Shown: one piece after another, positions 1 to 10,453 of the stretch
Numbering within the stretch: the first letter of the stretch is position 1
How the letters are laid out: each line of letters begins with the position of its first letter
From: Bacillus sp. AFS006103
Lineage (GTDB): Bacteria > Bacillota > Bacilli > Bacillales > Cytobacillaceae
DNA: 64,000 nucleotides
Assembly (NCBI GenBank): GCA_002559145.1
Contig: NTXX01000011.1
Span: 162,821-226,820 of the forward strand
Direction: 5' to 3'
Program-made: the position numbers and the translations under genes
Notes under the pieces: model-generated
What the model was told of the DNA's origin: nothing
The model's database searches: none
Seen by the model: only the letters and a program-made list of their open reading frames with translations

Positions 1-93
1 GGGGCAGGGGAGACCCCGCAGGCGCTTTAGCGCCGAGGAGGCTCCCCGAACCGCCCGCGGAAAGCGAAGCGCCTGGAGTGGAAGTCAACAGGC
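1..93. repeat. GC-rich palindromic intergenic repeat, cut by the window edge
   Basis: This segment is far richer in G and C than its surroundings. It holds nested inverted repeats: GGGGAG (7-12) pairs with CTCCCC (42-47), enclosing GGCGCT/AGCGCC (21-26 and 29-34). It ends in the block GAAGCGCCTGGAGTGGAAGT followed by CAACAGG. Elements of this form are scattered between genes in many Bacillaceae genomes (recalled, not searched). The last 25 bases recur in diverged form at 29978-30004. The left part lies outside the window. Confidence 0.75.
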
Positions 94-123
94 TAGTTTA
101 ACTGAGCTAAATATTTAAAACCC

Positions 124-163
124 AATAATAAAAATCAGGCAGTGCCTGCTTTTTTTATTATTG
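124..163. terminator. Bidirectional intrinsic terminator before sucC
   Basis: CAGGC (136-140) pairs with GCCTG (144-148). The flanks AATAATAAAAA and TTTTTATTATT extend the stem, giving a T tract on either strand. It probably ends the transcript of the gene left of the window. No gene is visible in 1-347; the remainder is the sucC promoter region. Confidence 0.7.
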
Positions 164-225
164 TAGAAAACAAATTGTACCAAGTAAGGTGTTAATTTCC
201 TTGATTTATTAGAAATAAGCGATTG

Positions 226-257
226 ACTATTCTGAATATTTTAAAGATGTATATAAT
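226..257 (+). promoter_or_regulatory. Candidate sucC promoter with a CodY-box-like sequence
   Basis: A perfect TATAAT lies at 252-257, about 90 bases before sucC, with only a poor -35 (ATTCTG, 17-base spacer). The 15 bases at 226-240 match the CodY consensus AATTTTCWGAAAATT at 12 of 15 positions and overlap that -35. The promoter assignment is inference. Confidence 0.4.
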
Positions 258-347
258 TTTTTAGCATAATGGTAGACAAGGTATCTGTCATTATATAAAA
301 TGAAAACGGAGTCAGTTTTTAGAAGAGTTTGAATAGGAGGATGGGAA

Positions 348-1508
348 ATGAATATCCATGAGTATCAAGGGAAAGAGATCCTCAGAAAATACGGGGTTGC
401 AGTTCCGAATGGGAAAGTAGCATTCACTGTAGAAGAAGCAGTAGAAGCAGCAAAAGAACTAGGCACACAGGTTTGTGTGGTAAAAGCACAAATTCATGCC
501 GGTGGACGGGGGAAAGCCGGTGGTGTTAAAGTTGCGAAAAACCTTGATGAGGTTCGTACATATGCAAGCGAAATCCTCGGTAAAACACTTGTAACACACC
601 AAACAGGTCCTGAAGGAAAAGAAGTCAAGCGCCTCCTTATCGAAGAAGGTTGTGACATCAAAAAAGAGTATTATGTTGGTTTAGTTTTAGACCGTGCTAC
701 GTCACGTGTTGTTTTAATGGCGTCAGAAGAAGGCGGAACAGAAATCGAAGAGGTTGCTGAAAAGACTCCGGAGAAAATTTTTAAAGAAGAAATTGACCCG
801 GTCGTCGGATTACAACCATTCCAGGCACGCCGAATTGCGTTCAATATTAATATTCCAAAAGAATTAATTAATCAGGCCGTAAAATTTATGACAGCCTTGT
901 ATAGCGCCTACATCGAAAAAGATTGTTCAATTGCAGAAATTAACCCGCTCGTAGTTACAGGTGACGGAAAAGTAATGGCCCTGGATGCAAAATTGAACTT
1001 TGACTCAAATGCCCTTTATCGTCAAAAGGATGTTTTAGAGTATCGTGACCTTGAAGAAGAGGATGCGAAGGAGATCGAAGCATCTAAATATGATTTAAGC
1101 TACGTTGCTTTAGATGGAAATATTGGCTGTATGGTTAATGGTGCTGGACTTGCTATGTCAACGATGGATATTATCAAACATTACAGCGGAGATCCCGCTA
1201 ACTTCCTTGATGTTGGTGGCGGTGCGACAGCTGAAAAGGTTACAGAAGCATTCAAAATTATCCTTTCTGATCCAAACGTAAAAGGTATTTTCGTCAATAT
1301 CTTTGGTGGAATCATGAAGTGTGATGTTATTGCTGAGGGGATTGTAGAAGCAGCTAAGCAAGTTGGGCTAAGTGTTCCATTAGTTGTTCGCTTAGAAGGA
1401 ACTAATGTTGACTTAGGGAAGAAAATTCTTTCAGAGTCAAGCGTAGACATAATTGCTGCTGAATCCATGGCTGACGGCGCACAAAAAATCGTTTCATTAG
1501 TGAAATAG
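348..1508 (+). CDS. sucC: Succinyl-CoA synthetase (ADP-forming) subunit beta
   Basis: SucC forms the TCA-cycle enzyme that converts succinyl-CoA, ADP and phosphate to succinate, CoA and ATP, together with SucD in the cytoplasm. The 386-residue length is usual for the family. The N-terminal ATP-grasp domain carries GGRGKAGGV at residues 52-60, and the C-terminal CoA-ligase domain carries [13 protein letters not shown]. The ATG follows an AGGAGG site by a normal distance. sucD starts 22 bases downstream with its own ribosome binding site, so the two form an operon that ends at the hairpin near 2459. Identification is very secure. Confidence 0.98.
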   Translation: MNIHEYQGKEILRKYGVAVPNGKVAFTVEEAVEAAKELGTQVCVVKAQIHAGGRGKAGGVKVAKNLDEVRTYASEILGKTLVTHQTGPEGKEVKRLLIEEGCDIKKEYYVGLVLDRATSRVVLMASEEGGTEIEEVAEKTPEKIFKEEIDPVVGLQPFQARRIAFNINIPKELINQAVKFMTALYSAYIEKDCSIAEINPLVVTGDGKVMALDAKLNFDSNALYRQKDVLEYRDLEEEDAKEIEASKYDLSYVALDGNIGCMVNGAGLAMSTMDIIKHYSGDPANFLDVGGGATAEKVTEAFKIILSDPNVKGIFVNIFGGIMKCDVIAEGIVEAAKQVGLSVPLVVRLEGTNVDLGKKILSESSVDIIAAESMADGAQKIVSLVK

Positions 1509-1530
1509 GATTGAAGAAAGGGGAATTAAC

Positions 1531-2433
1531 GTGAGCGTTTTTATTAATAAAAATACAAAGGTAATTGTTCAAGGGATTACAGGTTCAACTGCCCTGTTTC
1601 ATACAAAGCAAATGCTTGAATATGGTACACAAATTGTTGGCGGTACCTCACCAGGAAAAGGCGGTATGGAAGTAGAAGGTGTACCTGTTTTTAACACAGT
1701 TAAAGATGCTGTCAGCACAACTGGTGCTACTGCATCCGTTATTTACGTACCTGCACCATTTGCAGCTGATGCGATTATTGAAGCCGTTGATGCGGAATTA
1801 GATCTTGCTATTTGCATTACTGAACATATTCCAGTTTTGGATATGGTTAAAGTTAAACGTTATATGGAAGGCAAAAAGACCCGCTTGGTTGGCCCGAATT
1901 GCCCAGGTGTTATTACCCCTGATGAGTGTAAAATCGGCATCATGCCTGGTTATATCCATACAAAAGGCCATGTAGGTGTTGTATCTCGCTCCGGAACATT
2001 AACATACGAAGCGGTGCACCAATTAACTCAGGCCGGACTTGGCCAAAGTACTGCAGTTGGTATTGGCGGCGACCCTGTGAACGGAACAAACTTCATCGAT
2101 GTATTAAAAGCATTTAATGAAGATCCTGAAACCTATGCGGTAATCATGATTGGTGAGATCGGCGGTACTGCAGAAGAAGAAGCGGCAGAATGGGTTAAAG
2201 CAAACATGACCAAGCCAGTTGTTGGCTTCATCGGCGGACGTACAGCGCCTCCAGGGAAACGTATGGGTCACGCAGGTGCAATTATTTCTGGTGGTAAAGG
2301 AACAGCAGATGAAAAAATCCGCGTAATGAACGAATGCGGTATTAAAGTTGCTGACACTCCATCTGTAATGGGTGAAACATTAATTGATGTTTTAAAAGAA
2401 CAAGGTCTTTACGAAAAGTGTAAAACACACTAA
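1531..2433 (+). CDS. sucD: Succinyl-CoA synthetase subunit alpha
   Basis: SucD is the CoA-binding and phosphorylated subunit of succinyl-CoA synthetase. The protein has 300 residues with an N-terminal Rossmann CoA-binding domain ([11 protein letters not shown] near residues 15-25) and a C-terminal ligase domain. The phospho-accepting histidine is His247 in the motif GHAGAI. The GTG start follows AAAGGGG. It is the second gene of the sucCD pair and shows nothing unusual. Confidence 0.98.
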   Translation: MSVFINKNTKVIVQGITGSTALFHTKQMLEYGTQIVGGTSPGKGGMEVEGVPVFNTVKDAVSTTGATASVIYVPAPFAADAIIEAVDAELDLAICITEHIPVLDMVKVKRYMEGKKTRLVGPNCPGVITPDECKIGIMPGYIHTKGHVGVVSRSGTLTYEAVHQLTQAGLGQSTAVGIGGDPVNGTNFIDVLKAFNEDPETYAVIMIGEIGGTAEEEAAEWVKANMTKPVVGFIGGRTAPPGKRMGHAGAIISGGKGTADEKIRVMNECGIKVADTPSVMGETLIDVLKEQGLYEKCKTH

Positions 2434-2458
2434 TAAATGTGCAACTAGATAATATCGA

Positions 2459-2490
2459 ATAGTCCCTCATAATTGAGGGGCTATTTATAC
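2459..2490 (+). terminator. Intrinsic terminator after sucCD
   Basis: ATAGTCCCTC (2459-2468) and GAGGGGCTAT (2475-2484) form a 10-bp stem with one G-T pair and a 6-base loop. The T tract is short and interrupted, so some read-through into dprA is possible. Confidence 0.6.
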
Positions 2491-2522
2491 TATTTCTAAA
2501 TCTTAAGGAGGAAAATATTCAC

Positions 2523-3410
2523 ATGGATGAATTCAAAGAAAGACTTATTTCCTTGCTGCATTATCCCGATATATCTTGGAACACTGTTTTGCAAGTTTTA
2601 AAAAAAGACCCGACATTGCGAAATATATATCAGTTACAAAAGCAACCTCCACAGCAAACCTTCTTGTTTCCGCCACTGGCAACCAAAAACCCTTCAGAAA
2701 AGCCTTCAAATATACCTCTTCATCCTGACATTATCCGTGATCAAATTCGTCAATATAAAACAAACGAAATTACAGTCATTACGATTATTGATAAGGAATA
2801 TCCGCCATTATTGAAAGAAATTTACCAGCCACCATGGGCGTTGTTTACCAAAGGGGATCTTTCGCTTCTTGAAACTGACCCAAAACTCGCGGTGGTTGGT
2901 TCACGTCAAGCGACCCAATATGGGAAAAATGCAATCCGGTCAATTTTCCCTGGTTTAGTTGACAAAGGTGTTCTCATTGTGAGTGGGTTAGCAAGGGGAA
3001 TTGATGCCCTTGCCCATGAATATGCGATAAAAAATGGCGGGAGGACAATTGCAGTGATTGCAGGTGGTTTCTATCATATCTATCCAAAGGAAAATATGAG
3101 TTTAGCTTTAGAAATGATGAAAAACCAGCTAGTTCTTTCCGAATATCCTCCGGATACAAAGCCGCTTAGATGGCATTTTCCGTCCAGAAATCGAATTATT
3201 AGCGGCTTGTCCGAGGGGACACTTATAATAGAAGCAAAACGAAAAAGCGGATCATTAATCACAGCGAATTTTGCAGTAAATGAGGGTAGAGAGGTATTTT
3301 CCTTACCTGGGAATATTTTTAATCCATATTCCATCGGTACAAATGAATTAATCCAACAAGGTGCTAAACTTGTAACAAGTGCAGAGGATATTTTAGAGGA
3401 AATTAGATAA
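2523..3410 (+). CDS. dprA: DNA-processing protein DprA (Smf)
   Basis: DprA binds incoming single-stranded DNA during natural transformation and loads RecA on it. The 295-residue protein has an N-terminal SAM-like part (about 1-75) and a Rossmann-type DNA-binding domain from about residue 110, with GSRQAT and SGLARGIDALAHEYA. It lacks the C-terminal winged helix found in some longer DprA proteins; the B. subtilis protein is of similar length. The ATG follows AAGGAGG. The position between sucD and topA is the same as in B. subtilis. Presence of dprA alone does not show that the strain is competent. Confidence 0.96.
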   Translation: MDEFKERLISLLHYPDISWNTVLQVLKKDPTLRNIYQLQKQPPQQTFLFPPLATKNPSEKPSNIPLHPDIIRDQIRQYKTNEITVITIIDKEYPPLLKEIYQPPWALFTKGDLSLLETDPKLAVVGSRQATQYGKNAIRSIFPGLVDKGVLIVSGLARGIDALAHEYAIKNGGRTIAVIAGGFYHIYPKENMSLALEMMKNQLVLSEYPPDTKPLRWHFPSRNRIISGLSEGTLIIEAKRKSGSLITANFAVNEGREVFSLPGNIFNPYSIGTNELIQQGAKLVTSAEDILEEIR

Positions 3411-3753
3411 GACTCTAAGTTATCTAAAGAAAATTTGCTTAAAAAAGTTGTGAATTTTAAAGGTTTTTATGAATTAATGGAGAATTTACCTAAAAAAGGT
3501 TGCATTATTTTCTAATTTGTTATACATTTTCCAACAGATGTTCGAAAAAGGAATATTAGGAAATCGAATAAATAATATATAAATTAATATATAATGAAAA
3601 ACTTGGGATAGGGCAGTTTTGTAAAGTATTTTCTCCGGTCAAATTAGGTAAAACTGAAATTAGGAAAGCTTCACAAATGAAAAGCTTCTTAGAAACAGAC
3701 ATTTGCTAGATTCGGGGCACTTCTACGCTTTCCCTCTTAAGGAGGATTTTTAA
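3411..3753. other. 343-base gap between dprA and topA, no gene seen
   Basis: No open frame with a plausible ribosome binding site is present. The gap is very AT-rich and contains a TATAAT (3590-3595) without a recognisable -35. Repeated AAGCTT motifs around 3666-3688 could form a small hairpin. It most likely carries the topA promoter and a leader ending in AAGGAGG. Confidence 0.6.
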
Positions 3754-5832
3754 ATGGCAGATTTTCTTGTAATCGTTGAATCACCGGCAAAAGCAAAAAC
3801 GATTGAACGATATTTAGGGAATAAATATAAAGTTAAAGCATCGATGGGTCATATTCGCGATTTGCCACGTAGCCAAATGGGGGTCAATGTAGAAAATAGT
3901 TATGAACCAAAATATATTACCATTCGCGGAAAAGGCCCCGTATTAAAGGAATTAAAAACAGCAGCAAAAAAAGCAAAAAAAATCTATCTCGCGGCTGACC
4001 CGGATCGCGAAGGGGAAGCAATTGCTTGGCATTTAGCCCATAGTTTATCTGTTGATATTAATTCAGATTGCCGTGTCGTTTTTAATGAAATCACAAAAGA
4101 TGCAATAAAAGAGTCATTTAAACATCCTCGTCCAATCAATATGGATTTAGTGGATGCTCAGCAAGCTCGGAGAATCCTTGACAGACTTGTTGGTTATAAT
4201 ATCAGCCCGCTGCTTTGGAAAAAGGTCAAGAAAGGGTTAAGTGCAGGTCGGGTCCAATCTGTTGCTGTTCGTTTAATTATTGATAGAGAGAATGAAATTA
4301 AAGCCTTTGTCCCAGAAGAATACTGGACGATTGATGGGGAATTTTTGAAGGGGAAAGATCATTTTAGCGCACAATATTTTTCATTAGCAGACAAGGAAAA
4401 ATTTGAATTAAAATCTGAACAAGATGTCCAAATGATTTTAAAGCAAATGAATGAAGATAAATTCAAAGTTGTAGCTGTTACCAAAAAGGAACGAAAGAGA
4501 AATCCCGCACCGCCCTTTATTACCTCTTCCTTGCAGCAAGAAGCAGCCAGAAAACTAAATTTCCGAGCAAAGAAAACGATGATGCTGGCACAGCAGCTTT
4601 ATGAAGGAATTGAGCTTGGCAAAGAGGGAACAGTTGGTCTCATTACCTATATGAGAACGGATTCTACAAGAATTTCTGAAGTTGCTCAAACGGAAGCGGC
4701 TAATTACATCTCCTCTGAATATGGGAAAGATTATTTAAAAGAGGAACAAAGAAAAGAGAAAAAGCAGGCAAATTCTCAAGATGCCCATGAAGCGATTCGT
4801 CCAACCAGTACTTTAAGGGATCCTAATAGTCTAAAGTCATTTTTATCGAGAGACCAATTCCGCTTATATAAATTAATCTGGGATCGGTTTTTAGCTAGTC
4901 AAATGGCTCAGGCTGTTATGGATACAATGAGTGTAGATTTACAAAATGGCAACATTCTATTCCGTGCCAATGGTTCAAAAATTAAGTTTCCCGGCTTTAT
5001 GAAACTTTACGTTGAAGGGTCAGATGACCAGGTAGATGAAAAGGACAAAATGCTTCCAGCCCTTAAAGAAGGAGATGAAGTGTTTAAGAAGGACATCGAG
5101 CCGAAGCAGCATTTCACGCAGCCACCGCCAAGGTATACAGAGGCAAGGCTGGTTAAGACGCTAGAGGAGCTGGGGATTGGCCGTCCGTCAACTTATGCAC
5201 CTACCCTTGATACGATACAAAAACGGGGCTATGTATCACTCGATAATAAAAGATTTGTTCCATCCGAACTTGGTGAAATTATCGATGAGTTGATTTTAGA
5301 GTTTTTCCCCGATATAGTAGATGTCGAATTTACAGCTAAGATGGAACAAGGTTTAGATAATATCGAGGATGGAAAAGTTCCCTGGGTCCATATTATCGAT
5401 GAGTTTTATCAAGACTTTGATATTCATTTAAAAAAAGCAGAAGAAGAAATGCAATTTGTTGAAATTAAAGATGAGCCTGCGGGTGAAGATTGTGAGAATT
5501 GCGGACACCCAATGGTCTTCAAAATGGGCCGATATGGTAAATTTATGGCATGCAGCAATTTTCCCGATTGCCGAAATACTAAACCAATTGTTAAAGAAAT
5601 CGGTGTTACCTGCCCAAGCTGTAAAGAGGGTCAAATTATTGAGCGGAAAAGCAAGAAGAAGCGACTGTTCTACGGGTGTACCAAATATCCTGAATGTGAA
5701 TTTATCTCGTGGGATAAACCACTGCCAAGGGAATGCCCTAAGTGTGAGGGGCTGCTCGTAGAAAAGAAATTAAAAAAAGGTGTTCAAGTTCAATGTGTTA
5801 CGTGTGATTACAAGGAAGAACCGCAAAGTTAA
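3754..5832 (+). CDS. topA: DNA topoisomerase I (type IA)
   Basis: TopA relaxes negative supercoils by transient single-strand cleavage. The 692-residue protein opens with a TOPRIM domain whose acidic motif DPDREGEA lies at residues 82-89. The catalytic tyrosine is Tyr299 in [11 protein letters not shown]. Three C-terminal zinc-ribbon modules follow, each with CxxC pairs: CENCGHPM...[15 protein letters not shown]...CTKYPEC and CPKCEGLL...CVTC. The ATG follows AAGGAGG, and a strong terminator follows the gene. Length and domain order match the Bacillus enzyme. Confidence 0.98.
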   Translation: MADFLVIVESPAKAKTIERYLGNKYKVKASMGHIRDLPRSQMGVNVENSYEPKYITIRGKGPVLKELKTAAKKAKKIYLAADPDREGEAIAWHLAHSLSVDINSDCRVVFNEITKDAIKESFKHPRPINMDLVDAQQARRILDRLVGYNISPLLWKKVKKGLSAGRVQSVAVRLIIDRENEIKAFVPEEYWTIDGEFLKGKDHFSAQYFSLADKEKFELKSEQDVQMILKQMNEDKFKVVAVTKKERKRNPAPPFITSSLQQEAARKLNFRAKKTMMLAQQLYEGIELGKEGTVGLITYMRTDSTRISEVAQTEAANYISSEYGKDYLKEEQRKEKKQANSQDAHEAIRPTSTLRDPNSLKSFLSRDQFRLYKLIWDRFLASQMAQAVMDTMSVDLQNGNILFRANGSKIKFPGFMKLYVEGSDDQVDEKDKMLPALKEGDEVFKKDIEPKQHFTQPPPRYTEARLVKTLEELGIGRPSTYAPTLDTIQKRGYVSLDNKRFVPSELGEIIDELILEFFPDIVDVEFTAKMEQGLDNIEDGKVPWVHIIDEFYQDFDIHLKKAEEEMQFVEIKDEPAGEDCENCGHPMVFKMGRYGKFMACSNFPDCRNTKPIVKEIGVTCPSCKEGQIIERKSKKKRLFYGCTKYPECEFISWDKPLPRECPKCEGLLVEKKLKKGVQVQCVTCDYKEEPQS

Positions 5833-5835
5833 GGA

Positions 5836-5866
5836 GAGAGTGGACAAAGTCCACTCTTTTCATTTT
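5836..5866 (+). terminator. Intrinsic terminator after topA
   Basis: AGAGTGGAC (5837-5845) and GTCCACTCT (5849-5857) form a perfect 9-bp stem with an AAA loop, followed by TTTCATTTT. Confidence 0.85.
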
Positions 5867-6028
5867 GCAAAATAACTCTAAATAAATCCTTTCCGAAATA
5901 CTTAAAACTTTTTTCTTTCTTATTCGTATAGTACAATGCAAGATGGACTTAAATGTGGGAAGAGTATTGATAGGTACATACACATCCCTAGATAGATTAA
6001 ACAAAGGTCAAAATAAGGAGGTTACTAA

Positions 6029-7336
6029 ATGAAAGACACAACTATAAATGTTATCGGTGCTGGATTGGCAGGAAGTGAAGCAGCGTGGCAGATTGCCAAG
6101 CGCGGAGTTAAGGTACGCTTATATGAGATGAGACCGGTGAGACAAACACCTGCACATCATACAGATAAATTTGCCGAATTGGTTTGCAGTAATTCTTTAC
6201 GGGCAAATACATTAACGAATGCAGTAGGCGTGTTAAAGGAAGAAATGCGAAAGCTTGATTCTGTTATTATTGCTGCCGCGGATGCCTGCTCTGTTCCTGC
6301 TGGAGGTGCGTTAGCGGTTGATCGCCATGAGTTTGCTGCGAAAGTAACAGACTTGGTTAAAAATCATGAAAATGTTACGGTCATAAATGAAGAGGTAACT
6401 GAAATTCCTGAGGGAACAACTATAATTGCAACAGGGCCATTGACAAGCCCGGATCTATCAGAACAGCTCAAAGGTTTGACAGGTGAGGATTACCTTTATT
6501 TTTACGATGCTGCGGCGCCAATTCTAGAAAAAGATAGCATTGATATGGATAAAGTTTATTTAAAATCCCGTTATGATAAAGGGGAAGCAGCCTATCTTAA
6601 CTGCCCGATGACTGAAGAAGAGTTTAATCGTTTTTATGATGGACTGATATCTGCTGAAACAGTCCCTGTAAAGGAATTTGAAAAAGAAGTCTTTTTTGAA
6701 GGGTGCATGCCAATTGAAGTGATGGCATCACGGGGAAAGAAAACCATGCTTTTCGGACCGTTAAAGCCAGTTGGATTAGAGGACCCGAAAACAGGAAAAA
6801 GGCCATTTGCTGTTGTACAACTTCGCCAAGACGATGCTGCTGGAACTCTTTTTAATATTGTCGGTTTTCAGACACATTTAAAGTGGGGGGCACAAAAAGA
6901 AGTTATACAATTAATACCTGGGCTAGAAAATGCAGAAATTATCCGTTATGGTGTCATGCACCGTAATACGTTTATCAATTCTCCCAAGGTGTTAAATGCA
7001 ACATATCAATTCCGTAATCGGGAAAATTTATTTTTTGCCGGTCAGATGACTGGGGTAGAAGGTTACGTAGAATCTGCTGCTAGCGGATTAGTCGCTGGTA
7101 TAAATGCAGCGCGTTTAATACAAGGAAGTGAGCCGCTTGAATTTCCTGCAGAGACAGCGATTGGAAGCATGGCCCGCTATATTACAACTACAAACGCTAA
7201 AAATTTTCAACCAATGAATGCAAACTTTGGTTTATTTCCGGAGCTGCCGGTAAGAATTAAAGGAAAGCAAGAAAGAAATTTAGAACATGCAAACAGAGCA
7301 CTTGAAACAATTCAGAACTTTGTGAAAGTTTTGTAA
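6029..7336 (+). CDS. trmFO: tRNA (uracil-54-C5)-methyltransferase TrmFO, folate/FAD dependent
   Basis: TrmFO makes ribothymidine at position 54 of tRNA using methylenetetrahydrofolate and FAD. The 435-residue protein starts with a dinucleotide-binding motif ([13 protein letters not shown], residues 8-20). It keeps both cysteines known to be important in the B. subtilis enzyme, Cys53 (ELVCSNSLR) and Cys226 (EGCMPIE). A second FAD-contact region with [13 protein letters not shown] lies near the C terminus. The start is supported by AAGGAGG. In B. subtilis xerC/codV follows; here only a remnant does. Confidence 0.97.
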   Translation: MKDTTINVIGAGLAGSEAAWQIAKRGVKVRLYEMRPVRQTPAHHTDKFAELVCSNSLRANTLTNAVGVLKEEMRKLDSVIIAAADACSVPAGGALAVDRHEFAAKVTDLVKNHENVTVINEEVTEIPEGTTIIATGPLTSPDLSEQLKGLTGEDYLYFYDAAAPILEKDSIDMDKVYLKSRYDKGEAAYLNCPMTEEEFNRFYDGLISAETVPVKEFEKEVFFEGCMPIEVMASRGKKTMLFGPLKPVGLEDPKTGKRPFAVVQLRQDDAAGTLFNIVGFQTHLKWGAQKEVIQLIPGLENAEIIRYGVMHRNTFINSPKVLNATYQFRNRENLFFAGQMTGVEGYVESAASGLVAGINAARLIQGSEPLEFPAETAIGSMARYITTTNAKNFQPMNANFGLFPELPVRIKGKQERNLEHANRALETIQNFVKVL

Positions 7337-7380
7337 AGTTTATTGCAAGGGCATTGGAAGTATGTTACGATTTAGTAGCC

Positions 7381-7514
7381 CTTGCGAGGTGAATATTATG
7401 ACAAATGTGAATGTTTTTTTAAAATTAACTAATGAGTATTTACAAATAGAAATTAAATACTCAAAATAAACTATTGAACATTATCAACATGATATCAGTA
7501 AAATTTCTTTTTAA
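7381..7514 (+). pseudogene. xerC: Remnant of xerC (codV) tyrosine recombinase
   Basis: An ATG at 7398, preceded by GAGGTG, opens a frame that reads MTNVNVFLKL...NEYLQIEIKYSK and then TAA (7467-7469). The same frame continues [12 protein letters not shown] and stops again at 7512. Together these read as the start of a XerC N-terminal core-binding domain, whose family typically has YLQIEKNYS followed by YT.xxY..DI. The rest of the protein, including the catalytic Arg/His/Tyr domain of about 250 residues, is absent. B. subtilis has intact codV at exactly this place, between trmFO and hslV. Homology rests on the motif and on synteny, not on a database search. Confidence 0.75.
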
Positions 7515-7603
7515 ACTTTCATGTAAAAAGTCCTTTCACAGGTTACATACTTTATCTGCGAGGAAATGTGAATATATATCACTCCAAAGGGAGGCTCATC
7601 TTA

Positions 7604-8146
7604 ATGAACCAATTTCATGCAACAACAATTTTTGCAATCCATCATAATGGTGAATATTCAATGTCTGGTGATGGACAAGTGACATTTGGTAATGCGGTAG
7701 TGATGAAGCACACAGCAAGAAAAGTAAGAAAGATATTTAATGGAAAGGTATTAGCCGGTTTTGCTGGTTCTGTTGCGGATGCGTTTACTCTTTTCGAACT
7801 GTTCGAGGGGAAATTAGAAGAATTTAACGGTAACCTTCAAAGAGCTGCTGTAGAGCTTGCCAAAGAGTGGAGAAGTGATAAAGTGCTCCGAAAGCTTGAA
7901 GCGATGCTTATTGTTATGAATCATGAATATTTGCTGCTTGTATCAGGAACGGGTGAAGTCATCGAACCTGATGATGGGATTCTTGCGATTGGTTCAGGTG
8001 GAAACTATGCATTATCCGCAGGACGTGCTTTAAAGAAATATTCTGGAGACCACTTATCTGCCAAGGAAATTGCGAAAGCTTCTTTAGAAATAGCAGCAGA
8101 AATATGTGTGTATACAAACCATAACATTATTGTTGAAGAGCTATAA
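7604..8146 (+). CDS. hslV: ATP-dependent protease subunit HslV (ClpQ)
   Basis: HslV is the proteolytic core of the two-component HslUV (ClpYQ) protease, related to the proteasome beta subunit. The start at 7604 is set by AAAGGGAGG at 7586-7593, giving 180 residues that begin [12 protein letters not shown]. The B. subtilis ClpQ is described as an N-terminal serine protease with Ser2. Here residue 2 is Asn, and the conserved HATT puts Thr at positions 7-8, as I recall for B. cereus-type HslV. Downstream, [20 protein letters not shown] and [14 protein letters not shown] are typical. hslU follows 20 bases later, and codY completes the operon. Confidence 0.95.
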   Translation: MNQFHATTIFAIHHNGEYSMSGDGQVTFGNAVVMKHTARKVRKIFNGKVLAGFAGSVADAFTLFELFEGKLEEFNGNLQRAAVELAKEWRSDKVLRKLEAMLIVMNHEYLLLVSGTGEVIEPDDGILAIGSGGNYALSAGRALKKYSGDHLSAKEIAKASLEIAAEICVYTNHNIIVEEL

Positions 8147-8166
8147 CCGGAAGGAGACTAATTATC

Positions 8167-9570
8167 ATGGGAAGAACAACAAATTTAACCCCTCGTCAAA
8201 TTGTTGAAAAACTTGATCAATATATCATTGGGCAAAAAGATGCTAAGAAAGCAGTAGCTGTTGCTTTAAGGAATCGTTACAGAAGAGGTTTATTGAACGA
8301 GAAGCTTAGGGATGAGGTTATCCCCAAAAATATTTTGATGATTGGTCCGACTGGGGTTGGAAAAACCGAAATTGCTAGAAGGATTGCAAAAATAGTTGGT
8401 GCCCCTTTTATTAAAGTAGAAGCAACGAAATTTACTGAAGTTGGCTATGTTGGACGCGATGTAGAATCCATGGTTAGAGATCTTGCTGAAACCTCTGTTC
8501 GCTTAGTAAAAGAGGAGCGGATGCAAAATGTTAAGGAACGTGCCGAAGAGAATGCTAATAGCAGGCTAGTCGATTTGCTTGTTCCATCAGCAAAAAAAGC
8601 CAATAACTATAAAAATCCCCTTGAAATGTTATTTGGCGGAGGGAATGCATCTACCGAACCGGAAACAAATCAAGAAGATTATTCGATTACTGAAAAACGG
8701 AAAATTGTTAAAGAAAAATTATCCCTTGGTCAGCTCGAGGATGAAATTGTTACCGTTGAAGTAGATGAGCAGGCACCCTCTATGTTTGATATGCTTCAGG
8801 GCTCAGGGATTGAGCAAATGGGAATGAATATGCAGGATGCTTTAAGCAGCTTTATGCCGAAAAAACGTAAAAAGCGTAAATTGACTGTACGTGAAGCTCG
8901 CAAGGTGTTGACGAATGAAGAAGCTTCTAAGCTTATTGATATGGATGAAGTAAATTCTGAAGCTATTTATCGTGCTGAACAAGCTGGAATAATTTTTATC
9001 GATGAAATTGATAAAATTGCTAGTAAAAATTCAGGAGGCTCTTCTGCAGATGTATCCAGAGAAGGGGTTCAACGAGATATTCTGCCTATCGTGGAAGGGT
9101 CAACAGTGGTGACCAAATATGGTTCAATAAAAACTGACCATGTTTTATTTATCGCTGCCGGAGCATTTCACATGGCGAAACCTTCAGATTTAATCCCAGA
9201 ACTTCAAGGCCGCTTCCCGATTCGAGTTGAATTGACTAAGCTAACTGTGGATGACTTCTTCAGGATTCTAATCGAACCAGATAATGCGCTCATTAAACAA
9301 TATCAAGCATTATTGGAAACAGAAGGTATACAAATTGAATTTTCTGACGATGCTATTCGTAGAATTGCAGAAGTTGCGTTTGAAGTGAATCAAAACACTG
9401 ATAATATTGGTGCAAGACGACTTCATACGATTCTCGAAAAGCTTTTAGAAGACTTATCTTTTGAAGCTCCGGATATTTCAATGGAGAAGATTGATATTAC
9501 TCCAAAATATGTAGACGATAAACTTGGGGCAATTTCAAAAAATAAAGATTTAAGTCAGTTTATCTTATAA
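8167..9570 (+). CDS. hslU: HslU (ClpY) AAA+ unfoldase ATPase
   Basis: HslU unfolds substrates and feeds them to HslV. The 467-residue protein has Walker A GPTGVGKT at 60-67, the pore motif GYVG at 93-96, Walker B with Asp279-Glu280 (FIDEID), and an intermediate (I) domain between the Walker motifs. The C-terminal tail ends LSQFIL, as expected for docking into HslV. The ATG follows GGAAGGAG. It is the middle gene of hslV-hslU-codY. Confidence 0.97.
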   Translation: MGRTTNLTPRQIVEKLDQYIIGQKDAKKAVAVALRNRYRRGLLNEKLRDEVIPKNILMIGPTGVGKTEIARRIAKIVGAPFIKVEATKFTEVGYVGRDVESMVRDLAETSVRLVKEERMQNVKERAEENANSRLVDLLVPSAKKANNYKNPLEMLFGGGNASTEPETNQEDYSITEKRKIVKEKLSLGQLEDEIVTVEVDEQAPSMFDMLQGSGIEQMGMNMQDALSSFMPKKRKKRKLTVREARKVLTNEEASKLIDMDEVNSEAIYRAEQAGIIFIDEIDKIASKNSGGSSADVSREGVQRDILPIVEGSTVVTKYGSIKTDHVLFIAAGAFHMAKPSDLIPELQGRFPIRVELTKLTVDDFFRILIEPDNALIKQYQALLETEGIQIEFSDDAIRRIAEVAFEVNQNTDNIGARRLHTILEKLLEDLSFEAPDISMEKIDITPKYVDDKLGAISKNKDLSQFIL

Positions 9571-9621
9571 AATTAATTTAAAATTTAATAATGGTTGCAG
9601 CTAATTAGGAGGAAGAAACAG

Positions 9622-10401
9622 ATGGATTTACTTACAAAAACTAGAAGAATTAACGTATTATTGCAAAAGGCGGCAGGTAAACCAGTTAACTTTAAGGAAA
9701 TGTCCGAGACATTAAGTGAAACAATTGAAGCAAATGTGTACATTGTAAGCCGTCGCGGTAAACTTCTTGGGTTTTCAATTTATCAGCAAATTGAAAACGA
9801 AAGAATGAAAAAGATGTTTGAGGATCGTCAATTCCCTGAGGAATATACAAATAGTTTATTTAATATTCAAGTAACTTCATCAAACCTTGATATTGAAAGC
9901 CAATATACAGCTTTTCCAGTAGAAAATGGAGAACTATTTAAAGAAGGGTTAACTACGATTGTTCCGATTATTGGCGGTGGGGAACGTCTTGGTACCTTAA
10001 TCCTTGCAAGATTACAAGAAAAATTCCACGATGATGATTTAATTCTTGGGGAATATGGGGCAACAGTTGTAGGGATGGAAATTTTACGTGAAAAGTCAGA
10101 AGAAATCGAAGAAGAAGCTAGAAGCAAAGCGGTAGTACAAATGGCGATTAGTTCATTATCTTATAGTGAACTTGAAGCAATCGAGCATATTTTTGAAGAG
10201 CTTAATGGTCGTGAAGGATTATTAGTAGCTTCAAAAATAGCTGATCGTGTTGGAATAACTCGATCAGTAATCGTTAACGCACTGAGAAAGCTTGAAAGTG
10301 CAGGGGTTATTGAATCACGTTCCCTAGGTATGAAAGGAACATATATTAAGGTCTTAAATGATAAGTTTCTGATGGAATTGGATAAATTAAGATCAAATTA
10401 A
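9622..10401 (+). CDS. codY: GTP-sensing global transcriptional repressor CodY
   Basis: CodY senses branched-chain amino acids and GTP and represses stationary-phase and nutrient-scavenging genes in Firmicutes. The start at 9622, with TAGGAGG just upstream, gives the canonical 259 residues beginning [11 protein letters not shown]; an in-frame start at 9595 lacks a ribosome binding site. The N-terminal GAF-type ligand domain covers roughly 1-155. The winged helix contains [24 protein letters not shown]. It ends the hslVU-codY operon at a strong terminator. A CodY-box-like sequence lies in this window at 226-240. Confidence 0.98.
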   Translation: MDLLTKTRRINVLLQKAAGKPVNFKEMSETLSETIEANVYIVSRRGKLLGFSIYQQIENERMKKMFEDRQFPEEYTNSLFNIQVTSSNLDIESQYTAFPVENGELFKEGLTTIVPIIGGGERLGTLILARLQEKFHDDDLILGEYGATVVGMEILREKSEEIEEEARSKAVVQMAISSLSYSELEAIEHIFEELNGREGLLVASKIADRVGITRSVIVNALRKLESAGVIESRSLGMKGTYIKVLNDKFLMELDKLRSN

Positions 10402-10410
10402 TAAAAACTA

Positions 10411-10440
10411 ATCCCCAGTATTCTGGGGATTTTGTTTTTT
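10411..10440 (+). terminator. Intrinsic terminator after codY
   Basis: ATCCCCAG (10411-10418) and CTGGGGAT (10423-10430) form a perfect 8-bp stem with loop TATT, followed by TTTGTTTTTT. Confidence 0.9.
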
Positions 10441-10453
10441 ATTAAACTAATGC

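Noticed and set aside
3590..3595. TATAAT upstream of topA as a promoter
   Set aside because: No -35 at any normal spacing and no extended -10; the region is so AT-rich that chance matches are expected.
5456..5761. 101-codon frame on the plus strand inside the end of topA
   Set aside because: Shifted-frame shadow of the zinc-ribbon region; topA is intact through its stop.
7568..7603. Upstream GTG start for hslV
   Set aside because: It adds residues unlike HslV; the ATG at 7604 has AAAGGGAGG at the right distance.
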